Of a stretch of DNA of 64,000 nucleotides, positions 13,501 through 23,246 are shown piece by piece; position 1 is the stretch's first letter; each line of letters starts with the position of its first letter. This DNA is from Onchocerca volvulus. Its lineage: Eukaryota > Nematoda > Chromadorea > Rhabditida > Onchocercidae. Made by a program: the position numbers and the translations under genes. The notes under the pieces were generated by a model, which had not been told where the DNA came from, did not search any database, and was given only the letters and a program-made list of their open reading frames with translations. Where the stretch lies: NCBI GenBank assembly GCA_000499405.2, contig HG738137.1, positions 11,530,121 to 11,594,120 of the forward strand, in the 5' to 3' direction.

Positions 13501-14423
13501 AAGATCAAAACTTAATTCACCAGCTTCTACGAATCACATCCGCTAAACGTTTGCTTGCTGCGAATATATATCATAATCACTATAAAAGAGATCACAATCA
13601 TAATCATAAGATAAATATCATGAAAGAGAGATTTGCAACAAAAAAGTAAAAAGTTAATGAAAGATTAGTACGATTGAAAAGAATGATTTTTTGACGATAA
13701 TTTGAGGAAGAAAACAAAATATCAGCATTGCCAGATGAATAATTAATTAATGCTCTTCTTTTTCAAAGAGCTTTTCCGATATTAAGTTTTTTTGAATCAA
13801 TTTTTTTTTTGGGGGGGAGAAAAAAGTTTTTGAATCAAAATTCTGTCGAATATCAAAAAATTTGATATGTATGGAAGAAACCATTCTTCGTTGTCAAATA
13901 AATCTTTGATGCTAATTATTGCTTAAGCTCAATTAAGTTAAACCTTTTTTTTTCTCTCAAGCCAGTTTAATTTATTTATAAAATTAGAAATGGAATTTTA
14001 CTTTCAGCAACAATATAATTATCATTGCTCTCGGTGCTAATCTTTTTATCCTGCAAAAGTTTTGTAACTGTTTGCAAATCGTCGATAACTGGTGCTGGTC
14101 CATCGTTAAAATACAGCGATAATGCTATATAATTCGGTTCACATTCCGCTTCATCCTCACTTACTTCCGTTTCTTCCGCCTGCTCCTTTAATTAACATAT
14201 ATTAGCTTATTTACGACAATATTTATTCTAATAATTACGATTTTAATTACGATATTTGATTACTTTTTGAGATATTCAATTCTACCTGCAACGAATTATG
14301 GGATAAATATAATACGTAAAAGAAATGAATTTTTAAAAAATTCAGTTCTAAATTTCAATAGTTTAATTTCGATAGTAACGATATCGAAGGATCAAAAAGC
14401 AACGTCGCTATGGACGCTTGGCT

Positions 14424-14471
<48 letters not shown>

Positions 14472-14934
14472 GAAACCTTCTAATAATTCAAAAGGATCGA
14501 TAGGCCACGCTTTCGCGGTCTGTAAAATTCGTGCTGGAAATCATGATCAAGCGAGCTTCTATTCCTTTTGCTTTACGAGAGATTCCCATCTTGTCTAGAC
14601 AAGCCTTAGGACACCTGCATTACATTTTGACAGATGTATCTGAGAATAAGCAAGCAATTCATTAAATATGCAAGTAACAAGTAGTAAAATAAACAAAACA
14701 AACCCTATCATTGAGAAAAGTTGTGCCACGCATTTTTAAAGACCATTGGAAAGCGATTTGTTGATGAACGGTTGCAAATTTTGGTGACACATGTAAGATC
14801 ACAGATTCATTATCATTAAGTTGCCGCATTAAAATTTTTGTGGTCCAAGCATATTTGAAGCTAACACGTTCGGTATTGCATATTGGAGACAATTCTGGAT
14901 TCTCTTCGTTGGATGACAAACTTTTTGTTGACAT
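10573..14934 (-). CDS. BTB/POZ-type protein with N-terminal nematode-specific region, 9 exons
   Basis: Nine minus-strand exons join in phase: 14934-14704, 14185-14002, 13149-13070, 12731-12565, 12249-12073, 11780-11546, 11382-11233, 11027-10873 and 10687-10573, giving 497 residues. The start is the first ATG after an in-frame stop (14985-14983). The C-terminal half (residues ~280-410) resembles a BTB fold running into BACK: an LNEIFSYKTVLFKELL segment like the BTB 'hide-and-bind' helix, an acidic insert, then NYVENFADFLIDAELNNLPV and LKRVCEGYLCSELET, matching the usual BTB A4-A5 pattern. The N-terminal half has FQWSLKMRG and IALSLYFNDGPAPV, plus a basic FRRPRK stretch; it may be a MATH-like beta domain but was not recognised with certainty. 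BTB proteins usually act as Cul3 ligase adaptors or scaffolds; that role is family-based inference. A 28S rRNA fragment fills most of intron 1. Confidence is high that this is a gene, moderate for the domain call. Confidence 0.8.
14380..14640 (-). pseudogene. 28S rRNA fragment (domain V, peptidyl-transferase region) in an intron
   Basis: Read on the minus strand, the sequence follows eukaryotic 28S rRNA from ACATCTGT...GCAGGTGTCCTAAGG through CTCGCTTGATC, GCGTGGCCTATCGATCC, GTTACCACAGGGATAACTGG and CTTGTGGC to GTTGCTTTTTGATCCTTCGA. These are the invariant peptidyl-transferase-centre stretches. Scattered substitutions and small indels (for example extra T's where functional 28S has GAATACAG) show decay, so it is not a working rRNA. 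It occupies about half of the 518-bp first intron of the BTB-type gene, in the same sense as that gene. No intact flanking 28S sequence is present. Confidence 0.93.
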
Positions 14935-14999
14935 CAAGAAATATGCGGCATATACGTAGCGATCAATGACCCAAATCGATGGTTATTAGGAATGATTGA

Positions 15000-15001
15000 C
15001 T
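15000..15001 (-). other. Candidate trans-splice or 5'UTR acceptor for the BTB-type gene
   Basis: On the minus strand CTATTTTCAG ends here, 65 bases before the start codon at 14934. It has the nematode acceptor consensus TTTTCAG and no donor is needed if a spliced leader is added. It could equally close a 5'UTR intron. No spliced-leader gene is present in the window to decide. Confidence 0.4.
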
Positions 15002-17348
15002 GAAAATAGTGGAATGAAATTTATAAATCACCTGTTGATGCGATAATTAAAGTTACAAGAGTTACAAATTTTTCTTCACAATCAATAATTTCTATCCTTT
15101 ATCATCACGCTTATTAATGAAAAGTATCAAAAAATGTATGCATAAAAATATTTCAGCCAAGAATGTTGGATAAGAATGTTATAGAAAGTTTTGTTGGAAA
15201 AATTATTAATAATTTTCGATAAAAATTCGAATAATAGCATCAGGAAAGTATCTAATGTTTAGTATGATATTCAGATATCCAGATACTGCATTACTTTATG
15301 TCTTATCTATGGCAGATTCTAAATTCCATAAAGCTAAGAAGAATTTATAATATCTGTAAAAGATAATAATTATTATATTGCTCGACTATTAAGGATTTCC
15401 GGATTTTCTCGATAGATAAGAAGAAGGAAGACTATCATTTCTAATTTAATTGTATGATTTCTGATCATTGTATTACCTACTGACAATTATTATAAGATTC
15501 ACAATTAGAAACATATAGGAGGAATATTGAAAATAAAAATTGGAAAAGAATCATAAATCAACATGTAAAAATATCGTTTTTACTTCAGTTTCTGGAACAG
15601 GAAGTAGTCAATCACGTGAAGGAAGTGAAAACTGAACGAAAGCGATGAAAGCACTTTGAACAGAAAAGATTGTCATTTGACGAAATTAAACTTGTAAATC
15701 TTCGCAATGATTGACTTCAACAGTTTTGTTTCATCATTTCGCCTTTTTTTGAAACTTTTTTTTGTGTACTGTGGTGACAAGAGCGACAAAAACAACAATT
15801 AAGAGAGGGCGACAATAAAAAACAATGATAAATTTGTAATTATTTCACAACATTGTCAGCAATTTTGCATTCGAGAACAGATACTTGAGGCATAATAAAA
15901 TATTAAAGTGAAAATTAGCAATTTCTCAGAATTTCTGTTGACACGGCTAATAATTTTTGGATAACTATCAGTACCTATACACCGGTTGACCTATCTGTCT
16001 AGTTGTCTTCTGATTATTTTCTTTGAATTGTGATTTCCACATTTGATGAAAGCAAATAAATTTTGTTAAGATGAAATATAAACTTCAAGGTACAGTTGAA
16101 GCTAAAAATTTTTCCGAGAATATTAAAAGGTTGTACTGTTATTGGTTGAAGAAAACTCTGTTTCTGAATTCGCAGGATTAGAAGAGTCATTTGTCGTCTA
16201 CTAAGTAAACTGACTTATTGTGCCTGACAAAAAAAAAAGTGGAAAATATAAGTTTTCAATGCTTAGTTAAAAAAATTAGCTATTGAATCTTTCAAAATTT
16301 GAATATTAATTGAGCATAGAATATTTCATTGTCAAATAATTGTAAGTGTATCAAATAGGAAGATCGAAACGATGTCTACTTATTATAGCTGAAATTTAAA
16401 TAAACTTTTGAATTTCCAGTTAAGCAACAATTACTTTCTAAATTTAAATTGTGAAATTTCAGGATGAAATATTGCAAGATATTGTCATATTTTTTTCTAT
16501 TTTTATTTGTGAATCATTTAAGTACACATATGAAAATTGAAATATATATAACGATGAGTAAATATGCCTGATAATGGGTAAATCTGTACAAATAATTCAT
16601 CAGAATGCATTGTTATAAAAGCATTGTTATAAACACCACATTGATAATAGATTTAAATTAGGAACAGGAAATTGACCTAAACATCAAAAAATCGATAAGG
16701 AGTAAAACAAAGTCAACACACTAACATCGGTAAAAATTAGATCTGAAGTTAATTTTTGGAAGAAATTCCTTAAAAGTAACCTTTTGATCGATATTTAATT
16801 TGTGATCATAGCTTTTGCGAGTTATCAAACATTCTAAAAAAATTAGCTAAAATCAAAAAAAGGAAATCGGATGTTGGATCCATCTCCTAGATTCACAAAG
16901 TTCGTTTGATTATTATAAATAAATAAAAGACACTAATTTTCCTCGTATCTTCCTAATTAGATAAAGCCTAATACATCCCTTGTCCTTTAATTCTTGTCCA
17001 TCATGACTTCTAAATATAAAATTAGGAAAGTAAAACAAACTTTCAGGGAAATTTCAAAATCTACTAAAAGTTTATCGTTGTTTATAAGAAAAAAATAAAG
17101 TGACATATTACAATGTTTAAGATGAGTTAATAACTTAGTAGTTCAGTAATTCAAGTCAAATCAACAAATCACAATTTAGAGAATTTTTTATCTTTCCATG
17201 GAGAAAAAATAATATCACTAGCTAATAGATTATCATACTGAAGTTTCCAAATTTTTTATATGTAATAGGCTTATAAAAAGTAATATATGCTTTTCCTCGA
17301 TTTTGTAATTTTGACAAAAAAATGTGATTTTTTCCAAGATATAATTTA
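15002..17348. other. Gene-free AT-rich stretch containing one dispersed repeat copy
   Basis: No open frame with exon-like codon use or flanking splice sites was found on either strand. The recognisable content is the first copy of a ~420-bp dispersed repeat at 15730-16159. The rest is unstructured AT-rich sequence with short A/T runs. Confidence 0.5.
15730..16159. repeat. Dispersed repeat, copy 1 of 2
   Basis: Matches 22235-22652 in the same orientation over nearly its whole length, with substitutions and small indels. Shared landmarks in order include GCGACAAAA, TTTACATCATTGTCA-like ACATTGTCAGCAATTTTGC, AAGAACAGATA, GAGGCATAATAAAATATT, ATCAGTAC, CTGTCTAG and GGTTGTACT. No coding frame and no obvious terminal inverted repeats were seen, so it is best described as an unclassified non-autonomous interspersed element. 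Confidence 0.75.
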
Positions 17349-17645
17349 ATTCTGACGTGCAAATCGATCATTTGGGTTGGTACAGGAGCGAAAGATCAAT
17401 CAAAGAATCTAATAGTTCGTTCCCTTTGAAATTTCCCGCGTTATGAAGCTGTTATATTCGGTAAAGTGCATGATTAGAGGAATTAGAGGAATTGTGGGAC
17501 GAAACGTCTTCAACCTGTTTTCAAATTTTCAGTAAGTATGACGTCTTGCTTGCTTGAAGGAAGCGTTGACATTGAATGTGTGCTTCACGTGGGCTATTTA
17601 TGATAAGCACAAATGGCACGCTAAGGGGAATCAAACGTTGAATGT
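17349..17645 (+). pseudogene. 28S rRNA fragment (domain II region)
   Basis: On the plus strand the sequence follows 28S rRNA from TTCTGACGTGCAAATCGATC through GGAGCGAAAGA, CGTTCCCTTTGAAATTTCCC, GGTAAAGTGCATGATTAGAGG, a decayed CGAAACG-TCAACCT stretch, GACATTGAATGTG and GTGGGC to a degraded match of the GCGGGATGAACCGAACG block. The order of blocks is as in functional 28S, but substitutions are frequent, so it is a pseudogene fragment. It sits in a gene-free region and is on the opposite strand to the fragment at 14380-14640. Confidence 0.9.
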
Positions 17646-19106
17646 GATTTGATAAGAAATATAATACTTTCTGAAATAATTACAATCAAAAAATGAGCCA
17701 AATAAATCGAAGGAAAAAAAACAATCTACATTTTTTTCATTGAATTCACAATTAATTCGCTAGACCATAACGAAAAACCTCATAGCTTAGTACTGATTTT
17801 AAAATCATTTGTTTAATTAGAATATGATGATTTCTTTCTAAATAGTCAAAAATGGCATATACCGGGAAATGAAGCAGAAAACGATACAGAAACAGATGGA
17901 TAGATTATAAACATTGATTATGCAAAAATGCAGTAGAAACAATGTAAAAATCATTAAAAAATTGAAAAATATGCAAACATCTCACAGATGAAAAGAGGGA
18001 AAAGATTCAACATTGAACTTAAAAAGTGTTATTCTAAGAGGAAAGCAAAATAAAAAAGAAAAAAGTACTTTCATCTATCCTTTTTTGCTGTGACAAATGT
18101 TAGTGACACTCTTGTGATCTTTTGATTGTACTAATTATTTTCAAGGGAAAAAATAACAACTAAAAGTACTGAAAATACGTTACAACAATTATTTCAAGTC
18201 AACAGGATTACTTCGTATCAAATATCAAGATAAATCTAAAACAAATCAATTTTACATCCTAAATATCCTTAACTTTACGATTTGAGCAAATGTTTTCTGA
18301 TGACGTAAATTGAGAGAAAAAAATACAAATTATTCTTAATTTCGAGATCTAATTAAAAGAAAAAATCTTGCCAAGAAGTCTTACTTCATCAACACAAGAA
18401 AATGCTAAACATGTGTGTAATGAGCAATATGCAAATTTTTCAGCAAATCTGGGAAATCTTTAAGATGCGAAAATGATTGGATTTAGCTAAAGAATTGCTT
18501 GATGTTAAATTTCTCAAAAAAAAAAAAAAGAAAAAGAAAAAGAAAATGGAAAGAAAAAGCGTAAAAATTAAGCAAACAAGTGTAATTAGAGATATTCGCA
18601 TTAATTCAATTAATTTCTATCAATTGACAATAAATGCTTATTTAAAGCTCATGCACAATGAACATCGTTAATTTCAATTAATGCCTTTCCCTTCTTTTAA
18701 TTTAATATTGGCAAAGAATTGGTAATCAAAAATTAATTAAATATTATATTCTTCGGAAAATCAAGAAAAGAAACAGTATGCTTCGACAGACAAGAAAAAT
18801 AGCAACCACGGATTGATATGAAAAGAAAAAATGGCTAAAAAAAGATCGACTTGCGAAATGGGACTTTTTTATTTTAATCAAAAATAAAAAAGAAAAAGAA
18901 TGAAGCAAACAAATCACTAAAGAATAATATCATTTCAAGTCTATTTGTTTTCAATCATTTCAGCATTTTGATTAGTTTAATTATTTCTTTTAAAACAACT
19001 TTTCAGATACAAAATTTGTCGAAGGTTAAAATGACTGAAAACATTATTTTGAGGACAATTATTGGTCAATTTTATTTTATACGTGTTATTTCAAATTTTT
19101 ACCAAA
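17646..19106. other. Gene-free stretch between two 28S fragments
   Basis: In an intact 28S gene only about 100-200 bases separate the rRNA parts found on either side; here about 1.46 kb of AT-rich sequence intervenes. No rRNA blocks, coding frames or terminal repeats are recognisable in it. A Lys-rich open frame at 18477-18671 comes from an A-rich run and is not regarded as coding. Confidence 0.45.
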
Positions 19107-19183
19107 CTTAACATATTAGGTTCATCCCAAATCGATTAGTTCCGAAAATGGATGGCGCTTGAACGGAAGATGCATACTTTACC
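19107..19183 (+). pseudogene. 28S rRNA fragment (short, next block in gene order)
   Basis: The plus strand reads CCCAAATCGATTAGTTCCG then AAAATGGATGGCGCTTGAA and a decayed GCATACTTTACC, matching the 28S block CCGAATCAACTAGCCCTGAA / AAATGGATGGCGCTGAAGCG that follows the ITS-distal domain II region. Weak similarity upstream (AACATATTAGGTTCATC) may be the CAACTCACCTGC block. It has the same strand and order as the fragment at 17349-17645, suggesting both derive from one inserted rDNA copy later interrupted. Confidence 0.8.
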
Positions 19184-21136
19184 TAATGTTTAGAATTAAT
19201 TAGATATAATTTTTTATTCTAAATTTAGAGTATACAATTTAGTACATCAAAACATATACTCAAATACGCTTGTTACATACGCATAAGAAGACAACAAAGT
19301 AATTTACCAAATGATTGGCTAAATTTTTAAGATAAATAGGCTACTTTACATAAGTGGGCCAAAATTGCTATTTCTAATTGCCGTTTCAAATTTGCGCGAC
19401 TAATTGATGCTAAATTTGCATTCTTATTTCTCTTTTTGATTGCCTATGCCTTAAAAGCATTCATTGAATAAATAAATTCCACTTTGCTAAATGATAATTT
19501 CTTTTTCAAGAATCCTACAAATTTTCAACTCATCTATCAACTGAGATATTTTCTGATGTAGTAAAAGTTGTCAAATCATTTAGACATAATTAATCATGCA
19601 TTGATCGCTCCATCTGCCGATAAATTTAAATCTTTTTTATGTTGAGCAATAGGAATGTTCAACATAATTAAATAAAGCAATGCTTGTCTCATAACCATCG
19701 GATTCATAACTAGCATATCAACATCTGGTAAATCTAACTGCACCTGCTTCTTTTAAAAGTGCCAATCTTTCCATCGAAATGATAATTTTAACGTGAAATT
19801 CAATTATTTTGACTTTTTCTATTACTATTTCAACAAATTGTACCTTCCGGTAGGCAGATTTATCAGGTCTTTCATCCATAAGTCAATACTATCAATTCTA
19901 TCTCAGGATAATTTGTAGCTATAGAATGAGCCAACTAAGTGGAGCAACAAAATTTAGGAAAAAACCCAGGGATATCTTAATCCGAAGATAAAGCCTGAAA
20001 TGAAGGCAACAGAGCTGAAGAGCTAAAAGAAAGATGATGGAAACCTAACTCTGATAATCAATCAGTCATAATTAATTTAATTAATTAAAGTACATAGTGG
20101 ATTCAATGTCTTTTGTTAGCAGACTTTCTTTTACTTCATCGGCTAATATACTCAATTTTTCTTTAAAGAAAAAATTGAAGTCTACATTGAGAAGCAAAGA
20201 GATCCACTTTTTAGGTCGAGTCTTCGGTTTATTCTTTTTTCTGAAATAAGGAATTTATCTAAGGTAGCTTGGCAATATTGTCTATCTCAAAGGTTTAGTG
20301 CGTTATAATTACTTCCAGAATTTTTACTGCGAGAAAATGAAATATGGAAAATCAAAAGTGAAGTAATCTGTAAATCTGAAATCTTTGTAAGAAAAAAAAA
20401 AAAACCTGAAATCCCAGTAAATCATCAATACTTTTTGTGTGGCTTTAATAGTTATTGATTTTATCAAAGGAGAAGATCCAAACTTCGAAATAAGCAACAA
20501 AAACTGTAACTTTCAACCATCAAAAACCAAAAAATAATAATCTCTTTTGAATTGGAAGTTTTGATTTTATAATAAGAAGCATTAAAAATTAAATATTTCA
20601 GTGAATAAATCATGTAAAAATAAAATTTGCAGAATAAAATGACAATCTCTCGCAAATTATAATATCCATTTAGTGATCAATGATCATTTATCCATTACTT
20701 TTCATCTCATCTAGCAAAATAAAAAAAAAAATATTCCAAAGCCAAGCAACATTTCGGTTTCATAATGCAGAAAAAACTTTATTTTTTCCCATTGGAAATT
20801 CATTTAAAAAAAACTGTTTTTTCTTTTTAAACTTTTTTTAGCAAAGTAAATCACAATATGAAACTGATTCTCATAAATATGAATGCGATCCATAATGGGC
20901 AAAAAATTGGCCCGGAAAGGACAAAAATGCAATTCTAACTTGATAGAATCATGTTATTCAACATTCCAATCATCGTCTTTCTCTTTCTTTCTTCTTTTTT
21001 TTTTTTTTTTTTCAAATCTTTTCGTTTCTATCTATCCTGAAAAAAGCAAACATTATGTTTAATAATTTTAAAACAAAATTCCGTCAAAATCATTGCTTTC
21101 TTTAGTCAACATGCCGAAATGGCAATTAAATTGATA

Positions 21137-21138
<2 letters not shown>

Positions 21139-21216
<78 letters not shown>
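21139..21216. repeat. A40-C-T37 near-perfect homopolymer palindrome
   Basis: Forty A's are followed by a single C and then thirty-seven T's. The two halves are mutually complementary, so either strand could fold into one long A:T hairpin. The length should be treated with caution because assembly across such a tract is error-prone. Confidence 0.9.
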
Positions 21217-21221
<5 letters not shown>

Positions 21222-21546
21222 CTTTCAATAAAAAGTGCTTTAAAGAGAAAAATTTGGATGAAAAAAGCTTGCAGAAAAAGAATGAAAATTTGGTGTGAAA
21301 AATTGATCAAAATTACGAAAATTAAAAATTTAAAAATTAAAAAAGATTAAAAAATTAACAAATTTTCAATTAATTCTCGATCTATCATTTTTAATTTCAT
21401 TTTCTTTTTTTTTTTTTTTAATTAATATGCTAGATAATACAAAATGTGCTAGAATGAGCTATAGACAAAATATGTGACGTTTTCAACATTGATGTAATAA
21501 ACAAACTGCCAGAACCAAATGTGATAACAACTTTCAAGTGTCACAA

Positions 21547-21615
21547 AGAGAGAGAGAGAGGGAAAAAGAAAGAGAGAGAGAGAGAGGGGGAGAGAGAGAA
21601 AGGGAGAGAGAAAGA
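21547..21615. repeat. GA-rich purine microsatellite
   Basis: About 69 bases consisting almost only of A and G, mainly (GA)n with short GGGA and GAAA interruptions. Confidence 0.9.
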
Positions 21616-22234
21616 TTAATTCTTCAAGTGATCAAAGTTCGTCAATCAAGCCTTAATTATTCACAAGTCTCCAACTAGAATTCTGCTGCTGTTTACAATT
21701 GAATACTTTAGAAAAATGTTTCTTTTGATTCCTTACCAAGAAAATAATAATAATAATAAGATGAATAGAAATGTAATATTATTTTGTTTTTTTTTTAAAT
21801 TTATAATCCGATTATTGAATTCATGAAATAAAAAATTGAATACTTAATAAATATAATTTGTATTCTTTTATTATGCACTTTTTGTATTTCGCTTTCATTT
21901 TTTGCTTTTTCCCAATTTAAACAATGAAAAAAGAAAAAATGCAAACAAAGATATTTCAAGAAAAAAGCAGAAAGAGAAAAAGAATTCAAATTTTAATTAA
22001 TTCTGGAAAAAACTATTGGAAAATGAAAAGCAGCGTAGGAACTTCAATGCAAAAAAAAAAAAACTAAATAATATCGAAGTTTTCGACTTTATTGGTGTTA
22101 TGATTTCATGATTCAATTATTCAAATTGTAAATGAAAAGTAGATGAAAAATTTTAATTTCATCATTAATTTCATTCGAAATTAAAATTTTAAATTGTTGC
22201 AGCAGTTAACATTCGACAATTTCGCTTTTCTCAT

Positions 22235-22652
22235 TTCTCCGAAATTTTGCTTGATTATTGTGATGACAATTAGCGACAAAAGGAACAATGAGGAAAAGAC
22301 GACAAAAAAAAAAAAGACAAAATTGCAATTACTTTACATCATTGTCAACAATTTTGCTTTCAAGAACAGATAGATACCTGGAGGCATAATAAAATATTTA
22401 GATGACAAATTAGTAACTTCTTAAAATGTCTATATTGAAATGGCAAATAATTTTTAAGTAATTATCAGTACATATATACCAGTCGACATGTCTGTCTAGC
22501 TTTCTTCTAATTATTTTCTGGAATTTTAATTTACCCAATATTTGACGAAAACACAAAAATATTATTAAGATAAAATTTAAACTTGAAGGTGCAAAGAAAA
22601 ATTCTCGACAACATAAGAGGGTTGTACTATCATCGATTGAGGGAAGACTCGA
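22235..22652. repeat. Dispersed repeat, copy 2 of 2
   Basis: Direct-orientation counterpart of 15730-16159, ~6.1 kb away. The copies share ordered blocks such as GCGACAAAAG, CATTGTCAACAATTTTGC, AAGAACAGATA, GAGGCATAATAAAATATT, ATCAGTACATATATACCAG, CTGTCTAGC and GGTTGTACTAT. Divergence looks like tens of percent by eye, so both are old. Confidence 0.75.
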
Positions 22653-22773
22653 TTCAATATTTGAAAATTTATATAGTGTAAATTGTCAAAATGAATTGCC
22701 TAGAAATGTGATTAATACATTTTAATTATGTAATAAATAGTACAAATTTACACAGAGCTAATCCATTATTTAT

Positions 22774-23171
22774 AATTATTTGAGAAGCATAACTTTTCTT
22801 ATCAGAGATTAGAAGTAATGAACAATTGTGATTTCGTTTCTCTTTCATAATTAAATTTAATCAGTTAAAACTTCAGATATAATCATGATTTATTTTACAC
22901 TATCAAAAATTTTGACAATCTTCGAATTTTCTTGGAAAAAAGTTCCAGGTTTTTGATAATTTCAGAAATAGGAAAAAAATAAAGCAATAAATTTCGGGAG
23001 AAGAAAAATTGCATTGAACTTGACGAAGATTAGCTTTGATCAGAAAGAATAACTTTGATCAGATAAGAAGAATATAATTGAATTAGCTACGCTATCGGTG
23101 ATTGATTAGATAAATGGATAGATAACAAATGCCATCTATTTCATGAGAAAAGTTATGCTTTTCAAATAATT
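22774..23171. repeat. MITE-like element bounded by 28-bp inverted repeats
   Basis: The left arm 22774-22801 (AATTATTTGAGAAGCATAAC, continuing CTTTTCTTA-type) and the right arm 23144-23171 are reverse complements at 26 of 28 positions by hand alignment. Weaker complementarity continues outside both arms (AGCTAATC on the left, GTGATAGCT on the right). The ~340-bp interior has no coding frame. The layout suggests a miniature inverted-repeat transposable element, though no clear target duplication was identified. Confidence 0.65.
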
Positions 23172-23173
23172 TG

Positions 23174-23246
23174 ATCAATCAGTGATAGCTGAGAAAATGA
23201 GAAGAGAAAAATCAATCATTGATAGCTGAGAAAATGAGGAAAATTA
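23174..23246. repeat. 37-bp tandem duplication
   Basis: Two adjacent units containing ATCAATCAGTGATAGCTGAG and ATCAATCATTGATAGCTGAG, each followed by AAAATGAG. They abut the right arm of the inverted-repeat element at 22774-23171. Confidence 0.85.

Larger units (their letters stand above)
19184..22234. other. Gene-free stretch with homopolymers and a GA-rich tract
   Basis: No exon-like sequence was found. The notable content is an A40-C-T37 tract at 21139-21216 and a purine repeat at 21547-21615. Short open frames at 20655-20464 and 21989-21801 on the minus strand are rich in Phe/Ile/Lys as expected from AT composition and have no flanking splice logic. Confidence 0.5.

Noticed and set aside
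19655..19690. AACATAATTAAATAAAGCAATGC-like resemblance to the 28S TTTAATTAAAACAAAGCA block
   Set aside because: Low-complexity A/T match; the following sequence does not continue as 28S.
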